DNA of 64,000 nucleotides, taken from assembly GCA_963921195.1 (NCBI GenBank), contig OY992539.1, positions 101,006,964 to 101,070,963 of the forward strand, given 5' to 3'. The position numbers and the translations under genes were made by a program. Origin of the DNA: Pegoplata infirma (taxonomy: Eukaryota > Arthropoda > Insecta > Diptera > Anthomyiidae). Below, in pieces: positions 46,694 through 58,480 of this stretch. Below the pieces are notes generated by a model. That model did no database searches. It was not told the DNA's origin and saw only the letters and a list, made by a program, of their open reading frames with translations. Numbering within the stretch: position 1 is the stretch's first letter; each line of letters begins with the position of its first letter.

Positions 46694-48037
46694 CACTCAA
46701 AAAATTATGTTAGTAAAATCAACTGAAAAAGTCAGTTTAAATAACTACTTTGTAAGTTGTTTTGGGGTCAACTACTTTTTCAGTTAAATCAACTAACAAT
46801 GTTAGTTATTTTAACTGACAAAAAACAACTGACTTATGTCGTAAAAACTACTTACATTTGCAGTCAAAACAACTAAAATGTAGTAAAAATAAAACAATCA
46901 ATATATATACACCCAAAAAATTTTCCAGTTACTGACTATTAATTTTTTAACTGAACCCCAGTTAAAATACACCTAACTGAGGCCCAGTTATTCAAATTAG
47001 TTGATTGTAACCAACATTTTGAAAAATAAGAAATTTAACTGGGAAGGGAGTAACATATAACAATGATTACAGTTAAACTGAATAAATTTCTGAAATTAGT
47101 TACTGCCAACCAAACTATTCAACCAAAACATCGCTAGTGCTATTGTAGAATCTTTTTTTTTTTTGCTACTAATATTAAAAGTAAATAAATTTTTTGTTTC
47201 GCACATTTTATTGTTAAAAATAAATTAAATAAATCTGATTTCGTGCCGTTTAAATGCAAATTCCTCCATCTCTTTATTGATTTACCAACTTTCCGAATGT
47301 TTAATAATGTGCTGAAAATGTTTTTAATATTTTTGGATTTATTCATTTCCAACAGTTAGAATTAATCTTTGGACGCTCGTAGACACTAGATTTCATCAAC
47401 GTTATATTTTCTCGAAATCTGAAATGTAATTTAAGAGTTCACTTCAAAAGAAAAGAATTCTTATTTATTATTCTTACCTTAACTTATTTATATAAAACAG
47501 GTCTGGGTCCATAAAATCCAAATAAAAAAATCTTTTTCCATTTTTGATAAAATAAAAAATTAATGTATTTGATTTTTTTTGTTCTTGACAATTGGCCTTT
47601 TTTAAATTGTTTTAATTGTAACTAATAAAAAAACTGTAGCCCGTAACTGAAAACTCAGTTACTTACGACGATCTCAGTTATCTTTATTTATTTTAAATAT
47701 AACTGGTGATTTTCTTAACTATGTAACTGGGAAATTTTTTCGGTGTATATTTTTTTTTTCAGAAAAATAAAAAAACGAAAATTTTTTTTTTTTTTTTTGG
47801 AAAAAAACTTTAAAAATTTTTCAGAGATAAAAAAAATAAAATTAACTACTTTAAATAACTGTTACTACATTACAGTACCTTTTCTTAGTTATTCAAAAAA
47901 ACGACTTACAATAACTAACAGAAATAGTTGTTTGATATTTTTCATACAAAAACAACTGACTTTGTAGTTGAAAACAACTAACTACTGTAAAATATACAAA
48001 CAACTAACATGTAGTAACTTACATAATTTTCTGAGTG
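46694..48037. mobile_element. CACTC-ended element with AGTTGTTTTAACTAC words
   Basis: CACTCAAAAAATTATGTTAG and ACATAATTTTCTGAGTG are flanked by AT (46692-46693 and 48038-48039). The edges iterate CAACTGAC, AGTTGTTTT and AACTACTTT words. Another element (46910-47745) is nested inside. Confidence 0.75.
46910..47745. mobile_element. CACC-ended element with CCCAGTTA words
   Basis: CACCCAAAAAATTTTCCAG and AACTGGGAAATTTTTTCGGTG make a good inverted pair, flanked by TATA (a 2-4 bp duplication). The interior repeats AACTGGG, CCCAGTTA and CAGTTACT words. Confidence 0.75.
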
Positions 48038-48704
48038 ATGGCGCAATTTCATGGTACAAATCGAATTCAGGAGGCCAAAAACCTTTAAAATAATGATACG
48101 TGACCTCTTAGTATGTTCGTTTAATTTTTTATTTTTTTTTTTTGCCTGGGTTATTCGAACGGCAATTTCAAACAAAATCTTTATTTTCTTTTTTAGAAAA
48201 ATTACCACAACTCTGTCAATTGTTATTCAATTTTTTCGGCATAAATCTCATCGTATGCACAATTAAATTTTCTTTAAGAATACGTTTAAAAATATTAATA
48301 TTGTTGAACGAACGCAGAAAAAAATCGATAAACTGAAAAAATTTTCAAAAAATTAACAACAAAAATTTGATATTGTTGAAAAAATCAATACATATTTTTT
48401 TATATGTATAGACCAATTCACAAGCATGAAAAGCCCTATCCTTTTTCTATTTAAAACAGTTGAAAAATTTAAAATCGGTTAAAAAGTGTATGAGTTAAAC
48501 GTGGTTTAGTGAGAAAAGTCCAAAAAATTCGTTTTTTGACAATAACTTAAAAATTTGAGGGTGTCTGGCAAGTTTGATGGTCATTTTTGTGATCTTTTCG
48601 ACGAGACCTACAATCTAAACTACCTCATTTTAAAAGCATATTCGATTTTGTGTTTTTTGTAGCACAGTGTAATTAATAACAAAAAAATTTAAAATCAAAT
48701 TTTT

Positions 48705-49511
48705 TATACCCTCCACTCTAGTGATAGAGGGTATATATAAGTTTGTCATTCCGTTTGTAACACCTCGAAATATTGATAAAGTATATATATTCATGATCCT
48801 CGATCGATTTTAAGACGATCTAGCGATGTCCGTCCGTCCGTCTGTCCGTCTGTCTGTTGAAAACACGCTAACTTTTGAAAGACTTTACGGAGGCTCCTGA
48901 AGTTTGGCATATATGTTGGGCATTTACCTGGTCAGGTTGGTATTGCTCCAGTGGTTCAAAAGTTATGAACAAAAGACTGAATTTCGGCAAGGGTTTTTCG
49001 TGAATTTATGAGATAAAAAGCACTATAACTTTCGAAAAGCAATTCTGAGGATGCTGAAGCTTGGCATATATATTTTTCGTTCTTCCAGCCTAGTTTGTAT
49101 TGAATTTAAGCCAAATCGGTCCAGTGGTTCAAAAGTTATTAGCAAAACCGTGAATTTCAGATTAGCTTCACCTTAAATTCACGTGTTGAAACCCGTTAAA
49201 CCTGTTTTATAAACATTCGTAAGTCACAGAAATATTTTACAACGTATTTTTGTCACTCAAAAATATTTTTATACCAAAACAAAAAAAAAAATACACTCGA
49301 AAAAAATTTTACACTCAAAAAAAATTTTTCACTCAAAAAAAAAAAAAAAAATTAGTAAATTATTTTTTTTTTTTTTCAAAAATTACTAAAAAAAATTTTT
49401 TTACACAAAGTAAAATATTTCTAATCAAAACTGTTATTTTTTCACTTAAAATGGGCATTGTGGAGGGTATTCATAGATTCGGCCAAGTCGAATTTAACTT
49501 TTCTACTTGTT
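48705..49511 (-). mobile_element. DINE/mini-me-like element, full-length reference copy
   Basis: This 807-bp copy has no insertion. It has the terminal hairpin TATACCCTC...GAGGGTATA, AAGTTTGTCATTCCG, a GTCCGTCCGTCTGTCC run (48828-48858), A-rich TTTTACACTC blocks, then ATTCGGCCAAGTCGAAT, and ends ACTTTTCTACTTGTT. It shows where the copies at 5208, 29373 and 40044 were interrupted. Confidence 0.7.
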
Positions 49512-49619
49512 CTTTTTTGGTTTGTATGGAAAAATGATTTTTAAGGCCCCGCTCTTTAAGGCCCCGTCGAGGAGGGAAGGCGTGGTCGTAAATTTTTTCT
49601 TGATTTATTTTTAAGTCAA

Positions 49620-50148
49620 ATGGAAAAAAATTAGTCGGTACCGTCTCAACATTTCCAACATTTCCAAAATAAGGAACACTCTAATGTACACCTATCTGTT
49701 TTTTAAAAAATTCAGAACTGTGTCTCAAGTGTTTAAAATTGGGTTTCATTTTTCCTCTCTCAAAAAACGCAATGTTTAGTTTTTTTGAAAATATTTTTTA
49801 AAAAAAGTACATTAAATTTTCGATATAAATTCAAATTTTAAGAGAGCTGTTTTTTTTTGATTTCGAGCAGAATGACTTCAAAATTTTGAATTAAATTGTC
49901 CTTGCTCCTTATAAAAGTTAGAAATGAAAATTATACGCTATAGAACAAAATGGTTGAAATTTGCAAATGAAAATACTAAAAAGAATAATAATGAAGAACC
50001 TAGCATTGCACATCAGAAGACCTCATTAGGCCCTATTTTTTAATCTGAAATTTAGCATTCCAACATATCCCGGTAAGTATTGCCAACATGTTCAATAGAA
50101 TCATGTTCCAGATAATGTTGGTAACCCTTGCGAAATTATGTAAGAGAC
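49620..50148. other. AT-rich DNA with one dispersed motif
   Basis: The word ATGTTGGTAACCCTTGC, followed by ATGTAAGAGACAA, at about 50114 also occurs at 3729. No gene is seen. Confidence 0.5.
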
Positions 50149-50721
50149 AACAAGCAGAAAAGTTAAATTCGACTTGGCCAAATCTATGAATTCCCTCCAC
50201 AATGCCGCTTTTAAAGAATGGTAAATTTTTTTGATAACAAATATTTTATTTTGAGTATCTTTTTTTTTGCCATTTTTGTAAAAAAAAAGATAAATTACCA
50301 TTTTTTTAGTGTAAAATTTTTTTCGAGTGTATTTTTTTTTATGTAAAAATATTTTTGAGTGACAAAAATACTTTTTTAAGTAGTTTTGTGGCTTTCCAAT
50401 GGTTTTAAAGCTTGTTTTTTTAAGGCTCGGTTTTTTTCAGCACGTGAATTAAAGTTGAAGCGAATCTGATATTTACGGTTTTGCTAATAACTTTTGAATC
50501 ACAGGACCGATTTGGCAGAAATTCGATATGATTTTATCCAGGGGAACGACAAATAAATATGACAAGCTTCAGCGCGCTCAGAATATCCTTTAGAAAGTTA
50601 TTGTGTTTTTTAACTCGTAAATTAGCGAAAAATCCTTGCCGAAATTTACTCTTTTGCTCGTAACTTTTGAAGCACTGTACCGATTTCGCTGGTTTGCAAT
50701 ATCAACCTGACCAGGTACCCC
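50149..50721 (+). mobile_element. DINE/mini-me-like element, 3'-truncated
   Basis: The 5' end ATTCGACTTGGCCAAAT with GAATTCCCTCCAC is collinear with 48705-49511 (reverse strand) through GCAATATCAACCTGACCAGG. It then stops, lacking the GTCY run and terminal hairpin. Confidence 0.6.
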
Positions 50722-50989
50722 AAAATCTAAGTCAAGAAAAGCGAAACAAGCATTTCGAAGCACATATCGCTCATTTACTTGTATGGTATCATAACTCAAA
50801 AAACATGATTTTTGAGTTAATGGTACAGAAAAATTCGTTATTTATTGTGTCAAAAATTCGTATAAATATCTTTAAAACTCACCATTTGAGAAGAGAAAAC
50901 GCAATAATTACATGTTCTATGTACCGGACTTTTTCAATGGAAATCAAAATTAAAATTTTTGAAACGTCTGTTAAATAATATAGTAAACG

Positions 50990-51055
50990 TTAAAATTTTT
51001 GCCGTTCGTTATAACGAATACTCGTTAAAACGAAATATTTTTAAACCGGGCTTTA
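50990..51055. mobile_element. Tigger-like fragment
   Basis: CGTTCGTTATAACGAATACT, CGTTAAAACGAA and AAACCGGGCTTTACC resemble an end of the element at 12096-12589. There is no second end. Confidence 0.45.
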
Positions 51056-51164
51056 CCTATATGTATCAAAAACACGCCATTTTTATTTTACAAATGTTTT
51101 TTAATGACAATTTATTAAATTAATTAAATTATTTTTATATTTGAATATTGTATTTCATAAATAC

Positions 51165-51582
51165 TAAGGATGTCGCGAATAGTGTATTCGGCAGTTTACC
51201 GAATATTTACTATTCGGTATTCGGTTTGAACCGAATACGAATATCGCCGAATAGTTTAATTATTCATACGCCTGTATTTGACCTATGTAAAAATTAAAAA
51301 AAAAGTAGCAGACTTAAAAACAACAACGCCGTTGTTGACACTATTTTTTCTGTTACCTTAACAATTCGAATTATAATCAAGTGCTCAAGTTTTCTTGTAC
51401 AAAAAACAAACTGAAATGACTACACAAACGAGTCAAGCGTTAATAAAAAGTGTTTTTTAAACAAATTTAAATTTTGCCGAATATTCGGCAAACTGGTACC
51501 GAATATTTATTTAACCGAATATTCAAAAAACATGCCGAATATGCCGAATACCGAATAGTGACGAATATTCGCGACATCCCTA
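51165..51582. mobile_element. hAT MITE, AAGGATGTCGCGAATA ends
   Basis: TAAGGATGTCGCGAATAGTG and AATATTCGCGACATCCCTA, with 8-mers ATAAATAC and AAAAATAC (7 of 8) at 51157-51164 and 51583-51590. The edges iterate CGAATATTCGG and ACCGAATA words. Confidence 0.8.
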
Positions 51583-51616
51583 AAAAATACATATTCTATA
51601 ATTTCCTTATATTTTA

Positions 51617-51695
51617 TTGTGTCAACACCGCGTATGAGTAGCGACTATTTACAAAACTAACGAATTTCCGTTACTCATACGCGGTGTTGACACAA
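51617..51695. mobile_element. 79-bp hairpin MITE
   Basis: TTGTGTCAACACCGCGTATG, then AGTA, is perfectly mirrored at the other end, leaving a roughly 30-base loop. TTA flanks both sides (51614-51616 and 51696-51698), as for PIF/Harbinger insertion. Confidence 0.7.
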
Positions 51696-51759
51696 TTAAA
51701 AGCACGAGAATTATAGAATTTGTATAAAAATCAATATTCAAATGGTTTTTTCGAAAAAT

Positions 51760-52345
51760 TACCTTCTTAACTCAAAAAAAAAAAAAAATGTGGCCGGATT
51801 TTTGATAAATTTACTTTTTTAAAAAATTAAAAATTTCAGGAGGGGTTCTAAAAATTTTCAAAAATAAAATATTTTTATCGATAGTACACAAAAAATGTCT
51901 GCGAATTTTGTACTCTTGCACAAAACATTAAAGCATGTTAATGTTTTGCTGAAGATTTGGGCGTTCTTGCCAAATCAAAGTTTTTCTAGTAAAAAATAGT
52001 TTTATATTCAGTTGCTATTCCATGCAAGTCAGAAAATCAGAAAAATAGTAATATTCTTAATCCCACGATCTTACTGGTGAAACAATTTTTAGAATTAATA
52101 GAAGATTTCTACAATATTTAAAAAAAATCAAAGAGAGATTTAAATTTTAAAACTTTAAAATCGCATTTTAGAATATGAAGTACGCAAAATAATTGGAAGT
52201 TTAAGTAATAAACAAACTCTGAATTTTAAAAATTCGATATCTTTTGACCGGGTCATTAAAAAAAGAAAATTTACCAGAAAGAAGTTTGCAAAGGGTGCTA
52301 AAAATTGTAAAAAATAGGAAAATCAATTTTTTTAAGGCACGAAAT
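51760..52345. mobile_element. Half of a GGGGCAT foldback element
   Basis: It ends CACGAAATGCCCC at about 52345 and is collinear over 300 bases with 63360-63694 (ATTTAAATTTTAAAACTT, TCGATATCTTTTGACCGG). The early part resembles 61880-61950. The partner arm is missing. Confidence 0.5.
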
Positions 52346-52902
52346 GCCCCATATGCATACGGAAAAATTTTATGAAATTTTTTACTTTCTTCAGTAATGT
52401 CATTAAATTAAAATAATAATTCTATTAAATAATTTATTGAAAATTAAAAATTCTAAAAGTAAAGAGAATTAAAATTTAAAGTAATTAGTCTATAAGTTTA
52501 CTTTATGTAGTATTTGTTTGTGTTTACATATAGAATATATATGGGGCATTACATGCCAAATCTTCACTCCCTAAGTACACAGAAAATAAAATCGTCAAAT
52601 TTAAATCAACAAACAGCAATTGGAAATCAACCAAATATGATATCAACCAAACATTTAATAAAAACGGCCGCCTGTTTATCTATAATACAAAATTTCAATT
52701 TTGTTTTTAACAAACTTAGTCAAGTAATTTTATTTCAAAATTATTTTATCATGTCAACAAATAGTTTTTGTTTTTGTTGAATTTCTTTGTTGAACAAAAA
52801 ATAAGATTTTTTACGTTTGTCAGATCAACTAATTGTGTTTGTGTTTGTCGAATTTCTTTGTTGAAAAAAAAAAAAAATAAGATTTTGTACGTTTGTCAAT
52901 AC

Positions 52903-53545
52903 CATAGATGGGACTAATTAATTAAATGGACCAATTAATTGATGGTTTAATTACCATTTAATTGATGTCAATGGTAATGAAATTTTTTTCATTACCATTG
53001 GTTGTATCAATTGTACCAATTAAATTACTTATCGATTTAATTACTAATGAAAATTAAAAAAAAAATAATTACCATTGGTATGGCATCACTTAAAAAAAAT
53101 AATTACCATTAGTAAAAGTCGTCACAATATTGTCAAAATCGTTAATATTTGGAAATATCTGTTGTTTTTTGTTATATGGTGTTTTAGTTTTTCACATTTT
53201 ATAAACCAACCCACACGTTGATTGCCTTTGTATAACACAATATTTGAAATTTTTATTTGCGTTTTGTTTTTTGTCTTTGACATTTTCATATTTTTTTTTG
53301 TAAAAACATACTTTGATGTTTAAATTTATAACTTTTCAAAAAAACAAAAATGTGCAAACCAATTGTTTTGAAACCAATTATAATTGGTGTTTTTCAACAA
53401 TTGGTGCATTTCATTACCATTAGTAATTATTTTTTCAATTAAAAAAATTTAATTACCATTAAATGGTAATGAAAATTTTTTCATTACCATTGATATCAAC
53501 CAATGGTAATTAAATTTCAATGGTAATGAAAAATTCCCATCTATG
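52903..53545. mobile_element. hAT MITE, CATAGATGGGA ends
   Basis: CATAGATGGGACTAATTAAT and GAAAAATTCCCATCTATG, with the perfect 8-bp duplication GTCAATAC (52895-52902 and 53546-53553). The edges iterate AATTACCATTxATGGTAATT words. Confidence 0.88.
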
Positions 53546-53665
53546 GTCAATACAAATAATAATTTTATTTGTACAAATAATAATTTTATTTGTTTATTAC
53601 AAACTCGTTTATCAATTTTTTTTACATTTTTTTTTTCAACAATCAATATTTACAAACGTTAGTTG

Positions 53666-54725
53666 TAGAGTTTTTCTTTTCCCGGACTTTTTCATTTCCC
53701 GGGAAAGCGGGATTCATTTTTAAATTTCCCGGGATCCCGGAAATTCCCGCAAAAACTAAAAATTCAAATTTTTTGCCAAAAAAAATATATAAAAACCATA
53801 TGAATGCGATAACACTATTTATAATGTTTATTAACACCATACAAATCTTATTTAGTAACTTAAAACAAACTAAAAAAAATTCGAGAAAAAAAGAACAATT
53901 TTTTTACACAGTTTTTATAAAAAACGGTCCAACTATGTCGAAGTCTTTTAAAAGTATTTTTAAGGAATATGTTATTTCACATCGCTTTATCTGTTTTAAT
54001 AATACAAATTCATCATTTATTCTAATTCCTCTCAGTTCATTTTTACAATTGGTTCTACGCTTTGCCTCTAAAACACAATAAAACTGATTCAGAGGAATTT
54101 CTCAATTATGTCTCTAAAACTGAATGTAACTGTTTCAGAGAAAAGAAAGTATAAGAAAATTTACCGCAAAAAATTATTAAAAAAATTTAAAAATTCTTGT
54201 TTCTAAAAGAAAAACTCGTTTATTTCAGATTAATTCCTTACACAGATTTTATATCAATTTATCAATTTAAAAAGAATCATGTCCAGAGACATAAATATTT
54301 TCTATAGAAACAAATAATCATACTACAAATATTTCTAATGCAGGTCTCATAAATAAATTTTCTCAGATTCTGAAAAAAAGTATCAGGTACTGATAATTAT
54401 ATCCTATAGAAGATTTAGATATTGTGAGACTTATTTCATTTCGTAAACCTCAAATTTTATGACATTTTTTAGTTAGAAGGTCTCTCTTGGAATACTTTTT
54501 GGGCCCTCCTGGTCCCTGCGTACGTTTTTGCCATCAATTATCGAGAATTTTAATAATATTTCTAAAAAATCACGTACAAAATAATCAATAAAAGTCGAAA
54601 AATCAACAATTTCATAGAAACGAAAATTCCCGGGAATTCCCGCTCTATTTCCCGGGATTTCGGGATCGAAAATTTACGGGAATTCCCGGGAAATCCCGTC
54701 CCGGGAATTCCCGTGAAAAACTCTA
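53666..54725. mobile_element. hAT MITE with CCCGGGAATT words
   Basis: TAGAGTTTTTCTTTTCCCGG and CCCGTGAAAAACTCTA are flanked by the perfect 8-bp duplication GTTAGTTG (53658-53665 and 54726-54733). The edges repeat TTCCCGGGA words. The middle (54290-54460) has degenerate satellite-like TTTTCTATAGAAA and CTCAGATTCTGA words. The 163-residue frame across its left part is chance. Confidence 0.85.
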
Positions 54726-54795
54726 GTTAGTTGATATCACAAATTTCCGTATAGGAGCACTTTCAGTAAAAAAGTTTATTGTATTCACAAATATG

Positions 54796-55465
54796 CCCTC
54801 AAAATAATAACTCTGTTAAAAACTCTGTAAAATGACTGTAATCTCAATTCGACAGTTATTTGACAAAGTTATCTGTCGAAATACAGATTTTAATAATATA
54901 CTTTGTATTTTCTTGTAACCGAAAAACAAAATTTTATCTGTAATTTTACTTTTTACTTTGTAATCTCTATTTTAGAGATAATAAACAGAGTTTTTTGTTA
55001 AAATACAGATTTTATAAAATACTTATGTTTTTTCTCGTAACCAAAATACAAAATTTCAACTGTATTTTTATTTATGGCTCTGTAATTATAAACCCTGGAA
55101 AATTTTACGAGGATGTCGTGTAAAATTGGAGGTACTCGTAAAAAACTTTCACAAAAATAAAAAAAAGTAAATTTACAATTTTTAAGCATTAAAGCGGGCA
55201 AATTTACTCGATGGCATTTTTCAATTGTCAACACCAGATTGGCTATTTGACCAGAAATCAAATAGTAAATAAAATAGTCAAATTCTGGTCGCTTTTATCA
55301 ATATTTTACAGATAATTCTGTAAATTTACAGTTTTTTTTATCGAAATCATTTTACAGAGTTTTCTTTGTAAAATAACAAAAAATCTTGCTGGTTGGAAAT
55401 CTATGGTATTTTCTGCTGGCTCAGCAGAGTATCTCTGTAATTTAACAGAGTGATTATTTTGAGTG
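54796..55465. mobile_element. CACTC-type element with TCTGTAAAATAC words
   Basis: CCCTCAAAATAATAACTCTG (first A changed to C) and CAGAGTGATTATTTTGAGTG are flanked by TG (54794-54795 and 55466-55467). The interior repeats CTCTGTAA, AAATACAGATTTT and TTTACAGA words. Confidence 0.65.
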
Positions 55466-55891
55466 TGGTGTAGGCTTCCATACAAATAACAGTTGGGTAA
55501 TTCCAAAAATTTTCGCCCCACTGTTCGGAAACATGCCTTTGGCCGCCACTGAGAATTTGACTCATAGATATCCACATTTATATGAGATATGTTGCATTTT
55601 TGGATTTTCAAAATTTACTGTAGTTTTCTAATTATCGCGGGTCAAATTTCGACATTTTTAGCAAAAGGCAGAAAAATACATGACGTTTAACGTGCTCTAA
55701 CTTTTTAACTAGTAATCCGATTATCACAAGTAATGGCTCATATGAAAGCTTAATTCTTCTTCTTTTAGGAAATATTTTCAAAAGCATATGGATTTTTTTG
55801 AGAACTGTTGCAAAAATTCAAAAACATTTTTTTTTGCGAATATTTAAAAAAACACATCTTCGATTTTTTTAAAAAAAAGTTTGGTGATAAA

Positions 55892-56790
55892 TAAGGCAAG
55901 TACTTTCATGAAAATGCATATTTTTACTCAGCACTCTAAATATAACATAAATTAAATATCTATCCGAATCAATGAATTTGCAATAAAATGGCATTGGTTT
56001 GTAGTTGCATATTTTTGCATATTTTGGTATAGATGCATATTTTTGCATATTTTCATATAAATTTGGCTTTTTTTAAATTTCATCAATATTTTTTCAAAAC
56101 GTTCATCGGAAAATTCAAATTCTTATAGAAAAATATATTTATTTATAGAAATCGTATTCAAATGCATATTTTTATAGAAAATTGATTCTGGAAATATAAT
56201 TTTTAGATTCTGAGAAATGTGTCTTATTTAAAATGTTCCTCTTCTGAGATATTTTACTAATCGTAAAGGAAATTTTTTTTTCGAATTTAAGATTTTATTA
56301 CAGGAAAATTGCGTTTTTATTTTGCTTAGAGTTAGGGTTAGGTCTTTTGCCTTTGAGTTAATTTGTTAACTTAAAAATCGGAAAATTCCGAAAAAAATAT
56401 GTTAAAAAATAAATATTTTTTTTTTTTAGAAAAAAGAACAAAAAAGTTTTTAAAAATAACTTGTTCTAGAAATAGATTGTATATATATTTTTTTTCTTTT
56501 ATAAAATTTTTAACTTCAGAAATATTCAGTGACTCAAAGAAAAAACTTCTCAAGTAAAAAATATTTTACTAATTAAAAATTGTTTCCACTCAAAAAAAAC
56601 ATGTTTGAGAATTGTTGAGGGCCTTGAAGTATTGAATAAAGCCTAATATATGTTGACAAATTATTTTTTTAGTAAAAACAGTAATTTTTAGATGCATATT
56701 TTTGAAGTTTTTAGTGCATATTTTGGATTTTTAGATGCATATTATAGGCACATATTTTCGTTTTTTAGATGCATGAAAGTACTTGCCCTA
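55892..56790. mobile_element. hAT MITE with GATGCATATTTT words
   Basis: TAAGGCAAGTACTTTCATG and CATGAAAGTACTTGCCCTA are flanked by the perfect 8-bp duplication GTGATAAA (55884-55891 and 56791-56798). The edges iterate ATGCATATTTTxG words. Related words are at 4230-4320. It sits in a palindrome loop. Confidence 0.88.
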
Positions 56791-57571
56791 GTGATAAACA
56801 ATACTCTTTTGTACAACATATCCAAAATTCAGAGTGGGATCCCAATGGGATCAAAAAATATTCTGGTTTTAGTACGAAGTTCTTAAATTTTACCTCAGAA
56901 AATTAAAATTTTATGTTTCTTCAATATAAAAATTTAAATTTTCAAAGAAAATTATACTATTAAAATTTTGAAAAACATTCAAAACATTAGAAATTTAAAT
57001 TTTCTAAGGGAAAAATTTGAGAACCTCGTACTTAAAACAGAATAGTTTTTGATCCCATGCAGATCCCACTCTGAATTTTGAATATGTTATACAAAACATT
57101 GTTATTTTTCACCAGAATTTTTTTTTAAAAAATCGAAGATGTGTTTTTTTAAATATTCAAAAAGAAAAAATGTTTTTGCATTTTTGCATCATTTCTGTAA
57201 AAAAAACTGCGTTATTTTAAAAATATGAAGTAAAAAGAAGAACCCCAGCTTTCACATGAGCCTAAATTTGTGAAAATCGGGTCATTGGTTAAGAAGTTAC
57301 AGCTCTTTAAACGTGATGTATTTTTCTTACTTTTGCTTAAAAAGTCAATCTTTGACCCGCCATAATTCGTTAAATACACCAAAGGTAAAAAACGATATAT
57401 GGTACATATAGCATATTTATGAGGGCTATCTATGTGACAAGGTTCAAATTAATCTGAGACACCATTTCCAAAAATGACTAAAATTTGAGCTAAATTTTCT
57501 GGAATGGCCCAGTTGGAGAAAATTTTATAAAAATGTAATTTTGAATGGAAGCCTACTTAGGGAGTGGAGAT

Positions 57572-58480
57572 TAGACCGGGTCGAAAAAAAAAGTTCCCAT
57601 TGTGCGGGCTTTATTTTAAAGCTTACCTCGAAAAAGTTCCATAGCCAAAATATTAGATTTTTAGGTCGCGATTTGGTACCGCCGAAATCGTTTTTTGTTC
57701 ATAGCTTTGTCATTTGATGTTCGATCGTTGTAAAAAAAAATTTGTTAGAAAGTCCTCAGCGAGTACTAAATTTGACCCATATCTGGTTTTGACCTCTGAG
57801 GTCATCTTCGTGTTATAAGTGTTAGTTTCTCAGCTTTCTACCCACCTAAATGATCTTTATTTTTCCATTAAATTATAGCATTAAATAATTCATGAAATTC
57901 TTCCCTTAGAAGTACCCTCTTAAATTAATTAACAAAAAAGTTACATTCAATTTTAAATTTCCATAGAAAAAGATTTAAAACACTTGTTCGTATGTATTTA
58001 AATACAAACTAAAAAAATTAAATATAGTTTAAAGGCATAATAACAAGTGTTTTTTCTAATTTTCTTTATATTGTATATGAAAATCTTAAATCAAATGTAA
58101 CTTTTTTGTTAATTAATTTAACTGGATACTTCCAAGGGAAGGATTTTATGATTTTCTTAGTGCTATAATTTAATGGAAAAATAAAAATCATTTAAGGGGG
58201 TAGAAAGCTGAGAAACTAACACTTATAACACGAAGATGACCTCAGAGGTCAAAACCAGATATGGGTCAAATTTAGTACTCGCTGAGGACTTTCTAACAAA
58301 TTTTTTTTACAACGATCGGACATCAAATGACAAAGCTATGAACAAAATACGATTTCGGCGGTACCAAATCGCGACCTAAAAATCTAATATTTTGGCTATG
58401 GAACTTTTTCGAGGTAAGCTTTAAAATAAAGCCCGCACAATGGGAACTTTTTTTTTCTCCTTTATGGTCGACCCAGTCTA
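57572..58480. mobile_element. hAT-type near-complete foldback, TAGACCGGGTCG ends
   Basis: TAGACCGGGTCGAAAAAAAA and GGTCGACCCAGTCTA are flanked by the perfect 8-bp duplication GTGGAGAT (57564-57571 and 58481-58488). Nearly all 909 bp is one inverted repeat (for example TTGACCTCTGAGGTCATC at 57789 with its mirror near 58240). No coding sequence. Confidence 0.88.

Larger units (their letters stand above)
45000..48669. mobile_element. Foldback, CACTGTGCTACA ends, TAA duplication
   Basis: CACTGTGCTACA (45000-45011) and TGTAGCACAGTG (48658-48669) are flanked by TAA on both sides. The arms pair through GCCAGACACCCTCAAATTTT/AAAATTTGAGGGTGTCTGGC, with CCCAGGCAAA/TTTTGCCTGGG further in. A mariner remnant sits in the left arm and a hAT MITE at 46076. 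Two CA-ended elements occupy the loop. The same family is at 59948-63130. Confidence 0.65.
44540..49610. repeat. Outer inverted repeat around the 45-48.7 kb foldback
   Basis: CGACCACGCCTTCCGACGGG, then GCCTTAAAG, at about 44567-44595 is mirrored by CCCCGTCGAGGAGGGAAGGC, then GTGGTCG, at about 49565-49590. This gives an older palindrome into which the 45000-48669 foldback and the DINE-like copy at 48705 fell. Confidence 0.45.
52578..55470. mobile_element. CACAG-ended element, insertion mapped by arm symmetry
   Basis: It starts CACAGAAAATAAAATCG after TA (52576-52577) and ends ...GGTG before TA (55471-55472). Deleting it gives CCCTAAGTAGGCTTCCAT, exactly what the opposite arm shows at 57547-57564. 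The edges repeat CAACAAA and TTTGTTGAATTT words. Two hAT MITEs and a CACTC-type element lie inside. The two ends are weakly alike. Confidence 0.5.

Noticed and set aside
53590..54081. 163-residue plus-strand frame, the longest in the window
   Set aside because: It crosses the left end of a hAT MITE with a perfect 8-bp duplication, so the frame is a junction product with F/N/K bias.
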